DNA of 64,000 nt, taken from the NCBI GenBank assembly GCA_902384455.1, contig CABMCB010000018.1, positions 1 to 64,000 of the forward strand, given 5' to 3'. A program made the translations under genes and the position numbers. This DNA is from an uncultured archaeon. GTDB lineage: Archaea; Altiarchaeota; Altiarchaeia; IMC4; SCGC-AAA252-I15. Below, in pieces: positions 57,137 through 64,000 of the stretch; within the stretch, counting starts at the first letter, position 1, and each line of letters starts with the position of its first letter. The notes under the pieces were generated by a model. It saw only the letters and a program-made list of their open reading frames with translations. It was not told where the DNA came from and searched no databases.

Positions 57137-57991
57137 TTAGCGCATGAGTGTTGCGCTTCCTCCTCCGCCTGGCATTTCATGTAGGCGTTTGATTCTTTCT
57201 TTGGCTGGGGGGTGGGTTGAGAATAGGTTTATGAAGTTCGTTCCTCCGAATGGGTTGGCGATGTACATGTGGGCGGTGGAGGGGTTTCCTTGCTTTGGGT
57301 GGGTGCGTACGTTTGAGTCGATTTTTTCAAGCGCGGATGCGAGCCATTGGGGATTTGTGAGTTGCGCGCCTCCTTCGTCTGCGGCGTATTCGCGGCTTCT
57401 GCTTATCGCAAGTTGGATTAGCATGCCGGCAATCGGGGCGAGTATTACGGCAACGAGAGCTAGGGCGTTTCCGCCTCGGTCTTCTCTGTCGCTTCTGTTC
57501 CACATGAAAGCGTAACCCAGGTAACTTAGTACGCCTGCCATTACTGCGGCTATTGTGGATATGAGCACGTCCCTGTTTTTCACGTGCGTCAGCTCATGCC
57601 CTATGACGCCTTCAACTTCCTGCGCAGTGCAGGCGGAAAGTAGTCCTGTGTGGACGACTATTGCTGCGTGCCCCGGCCCTCGGCCTGTGGCGAATGCGTT
57701 TAGTGTGGGGTCGTTTACTATGTAGGCTTTTGGCGTTGGGATGTTTGCTTTGCGCGCTACTTTTTCCACTATCTCATTCAGCTGCTTGTACTGAGCGGGG
57801 TCTGCGGGCTGGGCATGGGTCATTGCAAGAACAATCCTGTCGCTGAACCAGTACGTCAGGATGTTCATCAGGCCGCCTACTATTAGGCCCATGAATGCGT
57901 AGTTTTTTCCTCCGACTAGTGTGAATGCGGCGATGACGACGCCCATAAGTAGCGCCATCAGGAAAGTCGTTTTAAGCATGTTCCAGGCCAT
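57137..57991 (-). CDS. htpX: HtpX-family membrane zinc metalloprotease (M48)
   Basis: 284 residues; membrane quality-control protease. HELTHVKNRD gives the zinc motif (H132, E133, H136) and the third ligand Glu is in SREYAADEGGAQLT. About four membrane segments: two at the N-terminus and two after the zinc motif. An SD (AGAGGTGA) is near the ATG and a TATA-like CCTTAAGACA lies about 31 nt upstream. Converges with the AbrB-PhoU gene with a two-base gap. Confidence 0.94.
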   Translation of the reverse strand: MAWNMLKTTFLMALLMGVVIAAFTLVGGKNYAFMGLIVGGLMNILTYWFSDRIVLAMTHAQPADPAQYKQLNEIVEKVARKANIPTPKAYIVNDPTLNAFATGRGPGHAAIVVHTGLLSACTAQEVEGVIGHELTHVKNRDVLISTIAAVMAGVLSYLGYAFMWNRSDREDRGGNALALVAVILAPIAGMLIQLAISRSREYAADEGGAQLTNPQWLASALEKIDSNVRTHPKQGNPSTAHMYIANPFGGTNFINLFSTHPPAKERIKRLHEMPGGGGSATLMR

Positions 57992-58054
57992 TTTGGTTCA
58001 CCTCTTTGTGTGAGATGTCTTAAGGTGAATGGGAATATAAAAATGGCTTGTTGG

Positions 58055-59167
58055 TTATAGTTGTATTTCTGCGTATACTCTTCGGTCTTCTTCTTCGTGG
58101 AATTCTATTTTGGAGTTGTTTGTTGGGTCTTGGCTCCATTTGCGGGCTATTCTGCGCATGAGTATTTCGCCTTTTGCTGCAAGCGGTCCGAGGCTTACTC
58201 GTGTTACTCCCGCTTCTTTGGCTTCTTCTATTACGTGGTACGTGAGTTGTTCGCCTGTTGTGGGCTGGCCTTGGGTTTGTGCGCCTCTCGCGCTTGGTTC
58301 TATGTATAGGGCGTGGCCGTAGTATGTTTTGCCGGTTATTTTTCCGGCGGTGAATCCTGCGAGGTATCCTCTGTGGTATACGCCCCATTTCATTCCTGCT
58401 TCCCGTATTTCTTTTCTGTCTTCGGATGGTGCTCTTGCTTCTTGGATGAAGGCGTCTATCATGTAGTCTGGGACGGCGTCTATTCTTTGGAGTGTGATTT
58501 GATTTGGGTGGTCTATCGGCGGTTGTGGCCCGGTGGGTCTTACGCGTAGGTCGCAGAGTGGTCTGTCGTCTTCGCCTTTGGAGAATATGAGTCTGAAGGG
58601 GCTGTTTGGTTGGTCGGCACCTGTTGCGTTTCTGAATCTGTCGGCGTATCCGTCGGGCATTCCGTCGAGGTCCGCTCCTGCGAGGCCGTTTTTCTGCGCT
58701 TCGCCTGCAAGTGCGCCTGCGAGTCCTCTGAGTGCCGCTGCTTCAACGGAGTTTGCCTGCTCGCCGCCTCCTCGTATCACGTATAGTTCGCTTACGCTGT
58801 ATACGCCGTAGTCGCCTTTGTTGAATGGGTTGGCGATTACGTGTCCTACGGTTTCGCCGTCGTGAACGGCTTCAAACGCAATTCCTCCTTCTTTAATCTG
58901 CGGGGGGCCTTCTCCCCAGCGTCTCATTACTACGCCGTACATGTTTGGGGGTATTTCCGCAGGCGCTGCTGTTAGGGGATGGATTGTGACTTGAGGTTGA
59001 GCTGATGTTTGCGCTGGCATTAAGGGTGGGGGTTCTGCAGCGTTAGGTGGGCGTGTTTCTTCTATTAGAGGGGGTTCCGGCGGGGCTTGAGCTTCTTGTT
59101 GAGGGGGGACTTCTCTTTGTTGTCTTTCCTTCTGCAAGTCTTCAAGAATGCGTTTAATATTGCTCAT
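58055..59167 (-). CDS. Probable tandem GNAT-like acetyltransferase with Pro-rich N-terminus
   Basis: 370 residues. The first 70 are Gln/Pro/Glu-rich and disordered. Two GNAT-like halves seem to follow: about 75-200 (ETVGHVIANP...VYSVSELYVI) and about 220-370 (GYLAGFTAGKITGKTYYGHALYIEPSARG, then GEQLTYHVIEEAKEAGVTRVSLG, resembling the acetyl-CoA loop and helix). Residues after the first half diverge, so only the second may be active. Assignment is from pattern only. It is divergent from another GNAT-like gene. Confidence 0.55.
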   Translation of the reverse strand: MSNIKRILEDLQKERQQREVPPQQEAQAPPEPPLIEETRPPNAAEPPPLMPAQTSAQPQVTIHPLTAAPAEIPPNMYGVVMRRWGEGPPQIKEGGIAFEAVHDGETVGHVIANPFNKGDYGVYSVSELYVIRGGGEQANSVEAAALRGLAGALAGEAQKNGLAGADLDGMPDGYADRFRNATGADQPNSPFRLIFSKGEDDRPLCDLRVRPTGPQPPIDHPNQITLQRIDAVPDYMIDAFIQEARAPSEDRKEIREAGMKWGVYHRGYLAGFTAGKITGKTYYGHALYIEPSARGAQTQGQPTTGEQLTYHVIEEAKEAGVTRVSLGPLAAKGEILMRRIARKWSQDPTNNSKIEFHEEEDRRVYAEIQL

Positions 59168-59235
59168 GATATTATAGCCCCGTGGTTATTACCGGGAGTT
59201 TAGAACGGAAATAAATAGAGAACGGGCTTTTTGTG

Positions 59236-59242
59236 TTTTATT
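59236..59242 (+). promoter_or_regulatory. TATA-like element of the second GNAT-like gene
   Basis: TTTTATT lies about 28 nt before ATG 59267. This argues for that ATG over the TTG at 59231 and for a leaderless mRNA. Confidence 0.4.
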
Positions 59243-59266
59243 GTAGTCTTGGCTGTAGTTAATTGC

Positions 59267-60169
59267 ATGGCCAGTGTAGTGGACAAGCGCAATTACGCCG
59301 AGGAAGTCAGGGAGACCAATAGATTCCTTGGCGGAGGGCTTGTTTCGTCGGCTGACTTGATGACTTTGGCTGTGGACCGCAGGGTCATGAAGGAGATTGT
59401 CTCGGCTGCGAAAGTAGTGCATATGAACGAGTTTGGTGAAGGGGACGGGCCCTTAGACTCCGTCTATGACAGGTTCAATCTCGTTTATGAGGGTCCGCAG
59501 AGGAAGTTGTGGTATTTAGGCCGCGAGGGAGCTAGGACTGAGTTTACGCTTTATACGGGTGAGACTATGGCGCATCTTTCTTGTAGGATGAGCAATTTTT
59601 TTCCTAATGACTTGTTGGCTGGGTTGCTTGAGATGAAGGCTGGCGGAGGCAGTCAGGCGGATGTTTTCGGTGCTTTTCGCGGGTATTATAGTGAACGGGG
59701 TAGGGTGGCTCCTAAGTATGAGGATGCTAAGTTGTCGCTTGTCACAGTAAAGGTGGGAGACGGTGATCCTAATAATGTAAGGGTTGACCCTAAGTTTCCT
59801 GATGGGAATGTTTTCCTTATTTTCTCTGAGGCTGAGCCTTACTTGAGGGGTATGCAGGTTACTGGTTTGCTTTTGGATTCTGCTGTGGCGCATTTTAAGG
59901 GAGTGGGTTATTCGCCTAAGTATGCTGTTGGTTATGCTAGGATGGCTAGGTTCTCTGAGGTTAGCGGGCAGACGTCTACAGCGACTGCAGATGAGGCGAT
60001 GGAATATCTGGAGCGTTATGGTGATTCCGACTGGAGCGTCAGGTTCCATAGGAACATCGGCGGGAATGTTCTTTGCGCTTTGCCGGGGTTTGCAGTTGAC
60101 CCTCAAAGCAGGAACGCCGGCGTCTTGGTAGTCTACGACTTAGGGGAGCGACTTAAGGCTTTGCCGTAG
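59267..60169 (+). CDS. Hypothetical protein with GNAT-like C-terminal half
   Basis: About 300 residues with no signal or membrane segment. The C-terminal half (from DGNVFLIFSEAEPYLRGMQVTGLLLDSA through YSPKYAVGYARMA, WSVRFHRNIGGNVLCALPGFAVD and AGVLVVYDLGERL) follows the strand order of an N-acetyltransferase whose acyl-CoA region ends in an RFHRNIG-type helix. The N-terminal half (TNRFLGGGLVSS, LAVDRRVMKEIVSAAK) is unfamiliar. The first residues of the TTG-start version are hydrophobic but poorly supported. Confidence 0.5.
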   Translation: MASVVDKRNYAEEVRETNRFLGGGLVSSADLMTLAVDRRVMKEIVSAAKVVHMNEFGEGDGPLDSVYDRFNLVYEGPQRKLWYLGREGARTEFTLYTGETMAHLSCRMSNFFPNDLLAGLLEMKAGGGSQADVFGAFRGYYSERGRVAPKYEDAKLSLVTVKVGDGDPNNVRVDPKFPDGNVFLIFSEAEPYLRGMQVTGLLLDSAVAHFKGVGYSPKYAVGYARMARFSEVSGQTSTATADEAMEYLERYGDSDWSVRFHRNIGGNVLCALPGFAVDPQSRNAGVLVVYDLGERLKALP

Positions 60170-60188
60170 TTCACAGGGCCTGAATTTT

Positions 60189-61529
60189 TTACGCCGCGTT
60201 TTGTGTTGGGTTGTTTATTTTTCCTATGAATAGTATGTTGCCGGTGTCTGTTTGTTGTATTATGTAGATGAAGGGGCGGTCTGCGCGGAATATTGGTGTT
60301 GGTGCGGGCATTGCGCTTGTGAGTCCGACTATGACTGCGGTTGCTGCGGCTGCTTCTGTGCCTTCTTCGTTGACTTCGACGTATGCTTGGTGTATTACGT
60401 CTGTTATTGAGAGGTTTCTTGTTCCGTCCATGCCTGAGAAGTCGGCGTTTGAGGTGAATGCTGTTGGCATTCCCATGCTGCTTAGTTGCTGGGGCAGGAA
60501 GTATTTTGTTTCAACTTTGAATTTAGGCAGGTACACGTCCACGCGGCGTTCGTAGATGGAGTTTCTCCATTCCGAGATTTTCTCTGCGCTGATTTCTTTC
60601 TCAAATGCGGGCATATCGCCTTCTTTGGGCAGGAGTATCAGCATGGAGATTTCTTTTCCTTCGTAAGGCAGCTCCAGGATTTGTGTGCCGCTTATTTCGG
60701 CGTACTTGAACTTCGCTTTTTCCCCTGTTTTTTTCATCAAAGGAGCTTTTACTTTTGCGGTTGCGTTGACTTTGAAGTCTTCCTGCTTCGTGTTTGTTTC
60801 GTTGAACTGCAGCACCCATTTGCCTTTGAAGTAGATTGCGTTGGTGAGCACAAGGCGCGTCATAGGCGTCAACGCTCCCTGAGGTATAAGGTCCTTGATT
60901 TTGTCGTTAGTCTTGTTTTCCACCCACGAGTTGATTATCTGCCTTGACCCTTCCGCGTTTGACACGTAGTCCATCGGCCTTGATTCTCCGCCGTACGAGT
61001 TTTGGATGATGCTTGTGTATTCGGGGAGGAATGGGTAATTGTTCTGCGGCCAAATGGCGTTTGCCGTGGACAGCCGGTAGTCTTTGGAGCCGGCGTTTAT
61101 TTGGTCTTGGATTTGTTTGAATGAGTTTCTTCTTGCCGCATCGTCGGAGGGAATGCCGAGGACTTTTTGCATTTCAGACGCCGTCTTTCCTCTTGCGCCT
61201 TCGTATGTCATTGAGAGCGCAGTTTCTATGCTCCAGGGCGAGAAGAATATGTTTCCGCCATCGTTCTTGAGGATTTCTTTGTAGAGGTTTATTGCGAACC
61301 TGTTGTTGGCTTCAACAAGAGAGGCGGCCTGCGTAGAAGGCACTGTAGTTGTTGGGTTTGAGGTAATTAGAGTTGTGGTGGTTGAGGAGGATTGAATGGA
61401 AATAACGGACGTGGTGGTCGAGGCTTCTTGTTGCGGGGTGGTTGTGGTGGTCGTCGGGTTTGGGGTGTTGTCTATGCATCCTGCAGCCAGTACTGTGAGC
61501 GCAATTAGGAGTAAGGCCGTTTTTTTCAT
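60189..61529 (-). CDS. Secreted lipoprotein serpin (serine protease inhibitor)
   Basis: 446 residues. A lipobox LAAGC gives lipid-modified Cys18, followed by a Thr/Ser-rich tether (24-68). The serpin body starts near 70 with NRFAINLYKEIL and NIFFSPWSIETALSMTYEGARGKT. The hinge EEGTEAAAAT (388-397) is the inhibitory consensus. Aligned in the antithrombin register, P1 is near Thr404 (GLT-SAMP), which would favour elastase- or subtilisin-like targets. A TATA-like GGATTTATAAG (read on the other strand, 61554-61564) is about 30 nt upstream. Confidence 0.93.
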   Translation of the reverse strand: MKKTALLLIALTVLAAGCIDNTPNPTTTTTTPQQEASTTTSVISIQSSSTTTTLITSNPTTTVPSTQAASLVEANNRFAINLYKEILKNDGGNIFFSPWSIETALSMTYEGARGKTASEMQKVLGIPSDDAARRNSFKQIQDQINAGSKDYRLSTANAIWPQNNYPFLPEYTSIIQNSYGGESRPMDYVSNAEGSRQIINSWVENKTNDKIKDLIPQGALTPMTRLVLTNAIYFKGKWVLQFNETNTKQEDFKVNATAKVKAPLMKKTGEKAKFKYAEISGTQILELPYEGKEISMLILLPKEGDMPAFEKEISAEKISEWRNSIYERRVDVYLPKFKVETKYFLPQQLSSMGMPTAFTSNADFSGMDGTRNLSITDVIHQAYVEVNEEGTEAAAATAVIVGLTSAMPAPTPIFRADRPFIYIIQQTDTGNILFIGKINNPTQNAA

Positions 61530-61593
61530 TGTGTTAAGTTAGTCCGAAAGGGAGGATTTATAAGCGCTGGTTTTTCTGCGGCTTACGCCGAAT

Positions 61594-62844
61594 TTACTCG
61601 GGTTTCCGAACCACCACAATTGTCTCCCTCACAGGTCTTTCTTTTGTGATTCCGTGTACGTCGCACCAGCGTGCGTTTGCTACAAGCAGTGCTTCTGGCT
61701 TGAGGCCTGCGTTTTTTGCTAGTTCTGCGAGTATTGTGTCTACGTCTACTGTTTGGTTTGGTAGGCAGGCGTTTCCTACGACGAGGCTTGCGGGTGCGCC
61801 GGGTGCTAGTGTGCGGGATATCTCCTTGAGGACGCGGTACATGTCTGTGAAGTATCCTTCTATTACTTGGGGGTTGTGTGTTTTGGTTTCGGGTATGTTT
61901 CTGGATTTTTCTATGACTTCGGTTACGAGGGGTAGGGGTGGCATGTTTTTTTCGTGGGCTTCTGCGTTGACGTGGCTTTTGAGGCTTTTTTTGCGGTAGC
62001 TTTTGAGTTCTCCTCCGTCTCCGACAAGCAGTGCGAGTTCTAGGGCGTATAGTTTGGTATAGTCCACGTAGTTTAGGTAGGGTGGGCTTGTTATGCAGGC
62101 GCCAAATGAGTTGTCTTCAGCAGGTAGGGCGCGGGCGTCCGCTACTTCGGCGCGGGATTCCGGACCTTCTTTTATGTGTTCTATGTCTCGTTGCATATGC
62201 TTTAGTTTCTGCTTCAACAGGTGTCTGACTGGCGGAAGGTGTTGTTTTTCCTTGATTTTTAGTACGCCTCCATCGCGCTTGAGGTTGCTTGATTGGAGCG
62301 CGATTGAGATGAGTGCGAGCATCATGAAGTTGCGGATTTTTTCGTCTTCGACGGCGAGTATTCTTTCTCGGAAGAACATTAGGTCTTCGCGGGCGTAGCG
62401 TCCTACTGCGCGGTGTGTGTCTAGGAAGTCTATTCTGGGGAATTTTTGTGTGGGTGTGCCGAATTTGACGGATAGTAGTTTGCGGCATTCGTCGGCTAGT
62501 TTTGTTGTGTCGTATCCTGTTTGTAGTTTTGTGTTTGCGACGAAGACGCCGAGCGGCAGTATGTCTGTTCCAACGGAGGGAAATCCTGCGTCGCGGGAGG
62601 CGAGTAGTGTTGTTCCTGTGCCGCAGAATGGGTCGAGCACGGGTAGGTTTGCGGTTGGGGGGTATTCTTTTAGTAGGGTTGTGACGAGGTTTGGGCTGTA
62701 TCCTTCTTTGTAGTAGAACCAGCGGTGTAGGGGTATTTGTTTGTTTTCTTGGAATGTAACTTGGCTTTCGAGGTCGAATCTGGGTGTGAGTAGTTTTTCG
62801 TATTCTGATTTTTTGGCGAGGCTTTCCAGTAGTAGGTTGCGCAT
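61594..62844 (-). CDS. Orphan DNA methyltransferase (N4-cytosine/N6-adenine type)
   Basis: 416 residues. The AdoMet-binding motif DPFCGTGTT is at 71-79 and the catalytic TSPPY at 252-256, with about 180 residues between. Motif I precedes motif IV, unlike the beta-class order. No restriction enzyme or specificity gene is adjacent, so it may be a solitary or epigenetic methylase. A member acting on RNA cannot be ruled out. A TATA-like element at 62869-62877 sits about 29 nt upstream. Confidence 0.85.
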   Translation of the reverse strand: MRNLLLESLAKKSEYEKLLTPRFDLESQVTFQENKQIPLHRWFYYKEGYSPNLVTTLLKEYPPTANLPVLDPFCGTGTTLLASRDAGFPSVGTDILPLGVFVANTKLQTGYDTTKLADECRKLLSVKFGTPTQKFPRIDFLDTHRAVGRYAREDLMFFRERILAVEDEKIRNFMMLALISIALQSSNLKRDGGVLKIKEKQHLPPVRHLLKQKLKHMQRDIEHIKEGPESRAEVADARALPAEDNSFGACITSPPYLNYVDYTKLYALELALLVGDGGELKSYRKKSLKSHVNAEAHEKNMPPLPLVTEVIEKSRNIPETKTHNPQVIEGYFTDMYRVLKEISRTLAPGAPASLVVGNACLPNQTVDVDTILAELAKNAGLKPEALLVANARWCDVHGITKERPVRETIVVVRKPE

Positions 62845-62885
62845 TGTCCTTATCTTCTTGCGTGAAAGTCTATAAGGAGAGGAGT

Positions 62886-63749
62886 ATGTTTTGGCTTACG
62901 AGGTTTGATGCTTTGCGCCTGCTTGCGGCGAGGAGGGCTTGTGTGCCGTATGCTGAGGTTTCTTTGGATTTGGGTATGACTCGTTCGGTCGTTGATATGG
63001 AGGATGCGGGTGTTTCGCTTCCTGGGGGTGTGGTTGTCGGTTGGGATGAGGTTGAGGCGATTTCGACCTCCGTTTTGTGTCATACTGTTGAGGATGGCGT
63101 CGTCTATAAGGCGCAGTTTTTCGCGGCGGACACTAACAGGATGTACCGTCTTATCGCGTCCAAGGAGGGTTGTCCTCCGACCGCGGAGATTGGTAGTGTG
63201 CGGATGCATCGCGTCAAGGAGATGGATCCTTGGACTGACGCGCGAATGAAAGTTCAGGAGGTTACGCCTGTTTTTGGGCGATGCCTTGATACTTGCACTG
63301 GCCTTGGTTATTCGGCGATTAATTTGGTTGATGCTGGTGCGGCGGAGGTTGTTACTGTGGAGCGCGACCCTAATATGGTCAAACTTCAGGACGTGAACCC
63401 GTGGAGTGCGGGACTGAATAATTTGCGGGTCAAGAGGGTTGAGGGAGATGTTTCCTGCGTCATAAAGACTTTCGGTGACGCGTCGTTTAGCCGTGTTCTG
63501 CATGATCCGCCGCGGGTTAGTCTTGCGGGGGAATTGTATGGCCGCGTTTTTTATGGCGATTTGTTTAGGGTGCTTTTGCCGGGCGGTTTTTTGTATCATT
63601 ACGTTGGTTCTCCGGGGAACAAGTATCGCGGTAGGAATGCTGTGCGCGGCGTCATTGATAGGCTGAAAGAGGCGGGTTTTTCTGATGTGAGGGAGGTTTC
63701 GGCTGCGTTGGGTGTTGTTGCGAGAAAGGATGGTTTTGTGCGCGGATGA
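62886..63749 (+). CDS. COG2521-type archaeal SAM-dependent methyltransferase
   Basis: 287 residues from ATG 62886, which follows an SD-like AAGGAGAGGAG; the TTG at 62844 gives an unsupported extension. The family blocks are CLDTCTGLGYSAINLVDAG (AdoMet loop), VTVERDPNMVKLQDVNPWS, LHDPPRVSLAGELYGRVFYGDL and YHYVGSPGNKYRGRN. Members are widespread in archaea with no established substrate. The gene is strongly G+T-rich. Read away from the DNA methyltransferase. Confidence 0.82.
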   Translation: MFWLTRFDALRLLAARRACVPYAEVSLDLGMTRSVVDMEDAGVSLPGGVVVGWDEVEAISTSVLCHTVEDGVVYKAQFFAADTNRMYRLIASKEGCPPTAEIGSVRMHRVKEMDPWTDARMKVQEVTPVFGRCLDTCTGLGYSAINLVDAGAAEVVTVERDPNMVKLQDVNPWSAGLNNLRVKRVEGDVSCVIKTFGDASFSRVLHDPPRVSLAGELYGRVFYGDLFRVLLPGGFLYHYVGSPGNKYRGRNAVRGVIDRLKEAGFSDVREVSAALGVVARKDGFVRG

Positions 63750-63767
63750 TTCTATTGTCTGCCTGCG

Positions 63768-64000
63768 TCACTTTAGTTTCATTTTTGTGATTTCGGGTTC
63801 TTTTGGTGGTTCGAGGGGTTCTTCTTTTTCTACGAGTTTCAGCTGGCCTTTTGTTATTAGTTTGTTTGGGTCTTCTATGTGGAAGTATTGGCGGAATTTT
63901 GGCGTCGTGTATATTTCCTTTGTTTTTCCTTTTTTGCGCCGTAGTATCAGCTCCATTTCTTCTAGCCGGTCTAGGTAGGTGTATGTTCTGTTGCCGCGTA
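63768..64000 (-). CDS. Segregation and condensation protein B-like, C-terminal fragment
   Basis: The frame is open to the right edge, so the ATG at 63956 is internal. The visible 76 residues contain YTYLDRLEEMELILRRKKG, then TKEIYTTPKFRQYFHIED. This matches the end of the second winged helix of ScpB, where a Gly/Arg-rich loop precedes a TTxxFxxYF strand and helix. A Glu/Pro/Lys tail follows. The upstream part lies outside the window; a ScpB call is likely but needs it. Confidence 0.6.
   Translation of the reverse strand, partial: RGNRTYTYLDRLEEMELILRRKKGKTKEIYTTPKFRQYFHIEDPNKLITKGQLKLVEKEEPLEPPKEPEITKMKLK

Overview
This 64 kb window is archaeal chromosome. It carries an A-type (V-like) ATP synthase, topoisomerase VI A and B, RNA polymerase with RpoB split into B'' and B' and RpoA split into A' and A'', archaeal NusA, eL19, eL30 and eL32, an archaeal class I CCA-adding enzyme, archaeal CoaD and a PNO1-like KH protein. 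Many starts sit 25-31 nt downstream of a TATA-like element, which points to widespread leaderless transcripts; TTG starts and ATGA overlaps are common inside operons. The gene set suits a small-genome DPANN-type lineage or another uncultivated euryarchaeal-like lineage. That placement is inference and cannot be settled here. I saw no rRNA, tRNA, CRISPR array, insertion sequence or prophage. No gene-free stretch reaches 300 bases; the longest gaps are 5114-5314, 32824-32989, 47069-47255, 54840-55005 and 55558-55760.

Layout. 1-9 kb: a malic enzyme cut by the left edge; ketol-acid reductoisomerase overlapping an O6-alkylguanine-DNA alkyltransferase; a membrane-anchored Zn-ribbon/winged-helix protein; then an acetate block with a BioD/DRTGG protein divergent from acetyl-CoA synthetase and an OFA-type transporter. 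8.5-20.3 kb: ATP synthase genes in several transcription units, E-F-A-B-D plus a small unknown gene on the minus strand, I and K on the plus strand, and H and C behind secF-secD. A second c-subunit gene lies far away at 55.8 kb behind a 44-residue membrane peptide. 23-24 kb: coaD-coaB for coenzyme A. 24-29.4 kb: a repeat-rich membrane protein, Top6A/B and the PNO1-like protein. 29.4-32.5 kb: an AmmeMemoRadiSam-type radical SAM enzyme, cca and a YggS-type PLP protein.

33-47 kb is one minus-strand superoperon: rpoH-rpoB2-rpoB1-rpoA1-rpoA2-eL30-nusA-uS12-uS8-uL6-eL32-eL19-uL18-uS5-uL30-uL15-secY. Its promoter carries a perfect palindrome, and the secY 3' end is followed by a partial duplicate interrupted by two hairpins. 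47.2-53.1 kb is a plus-strand glycan cluster: FAD protein, GT2, epimerase, an HddC-GmhB-like fusion, an HddA-like kinase and GmhA. It encodes every step expected for an activated D-glycero-D-manno-heptose.

53-64 kb: a four-CBS protein with an ADTH synthase/aldolase, a protein with a histone-H1-like tail, the second c-subunit, an AbrB-PhoU regulator, HtpX, two acetyltransferase-like proteins, a lipoprotein serpin, an orphan DNA methyltransferase, a COG2521-type methyltransferase and the C-terminal end of a probable ScpB. A window-wide oddity is that third-position composition switches between G+T-rich and A+C-rich patches, with sharp changes inside single genes on either strand.
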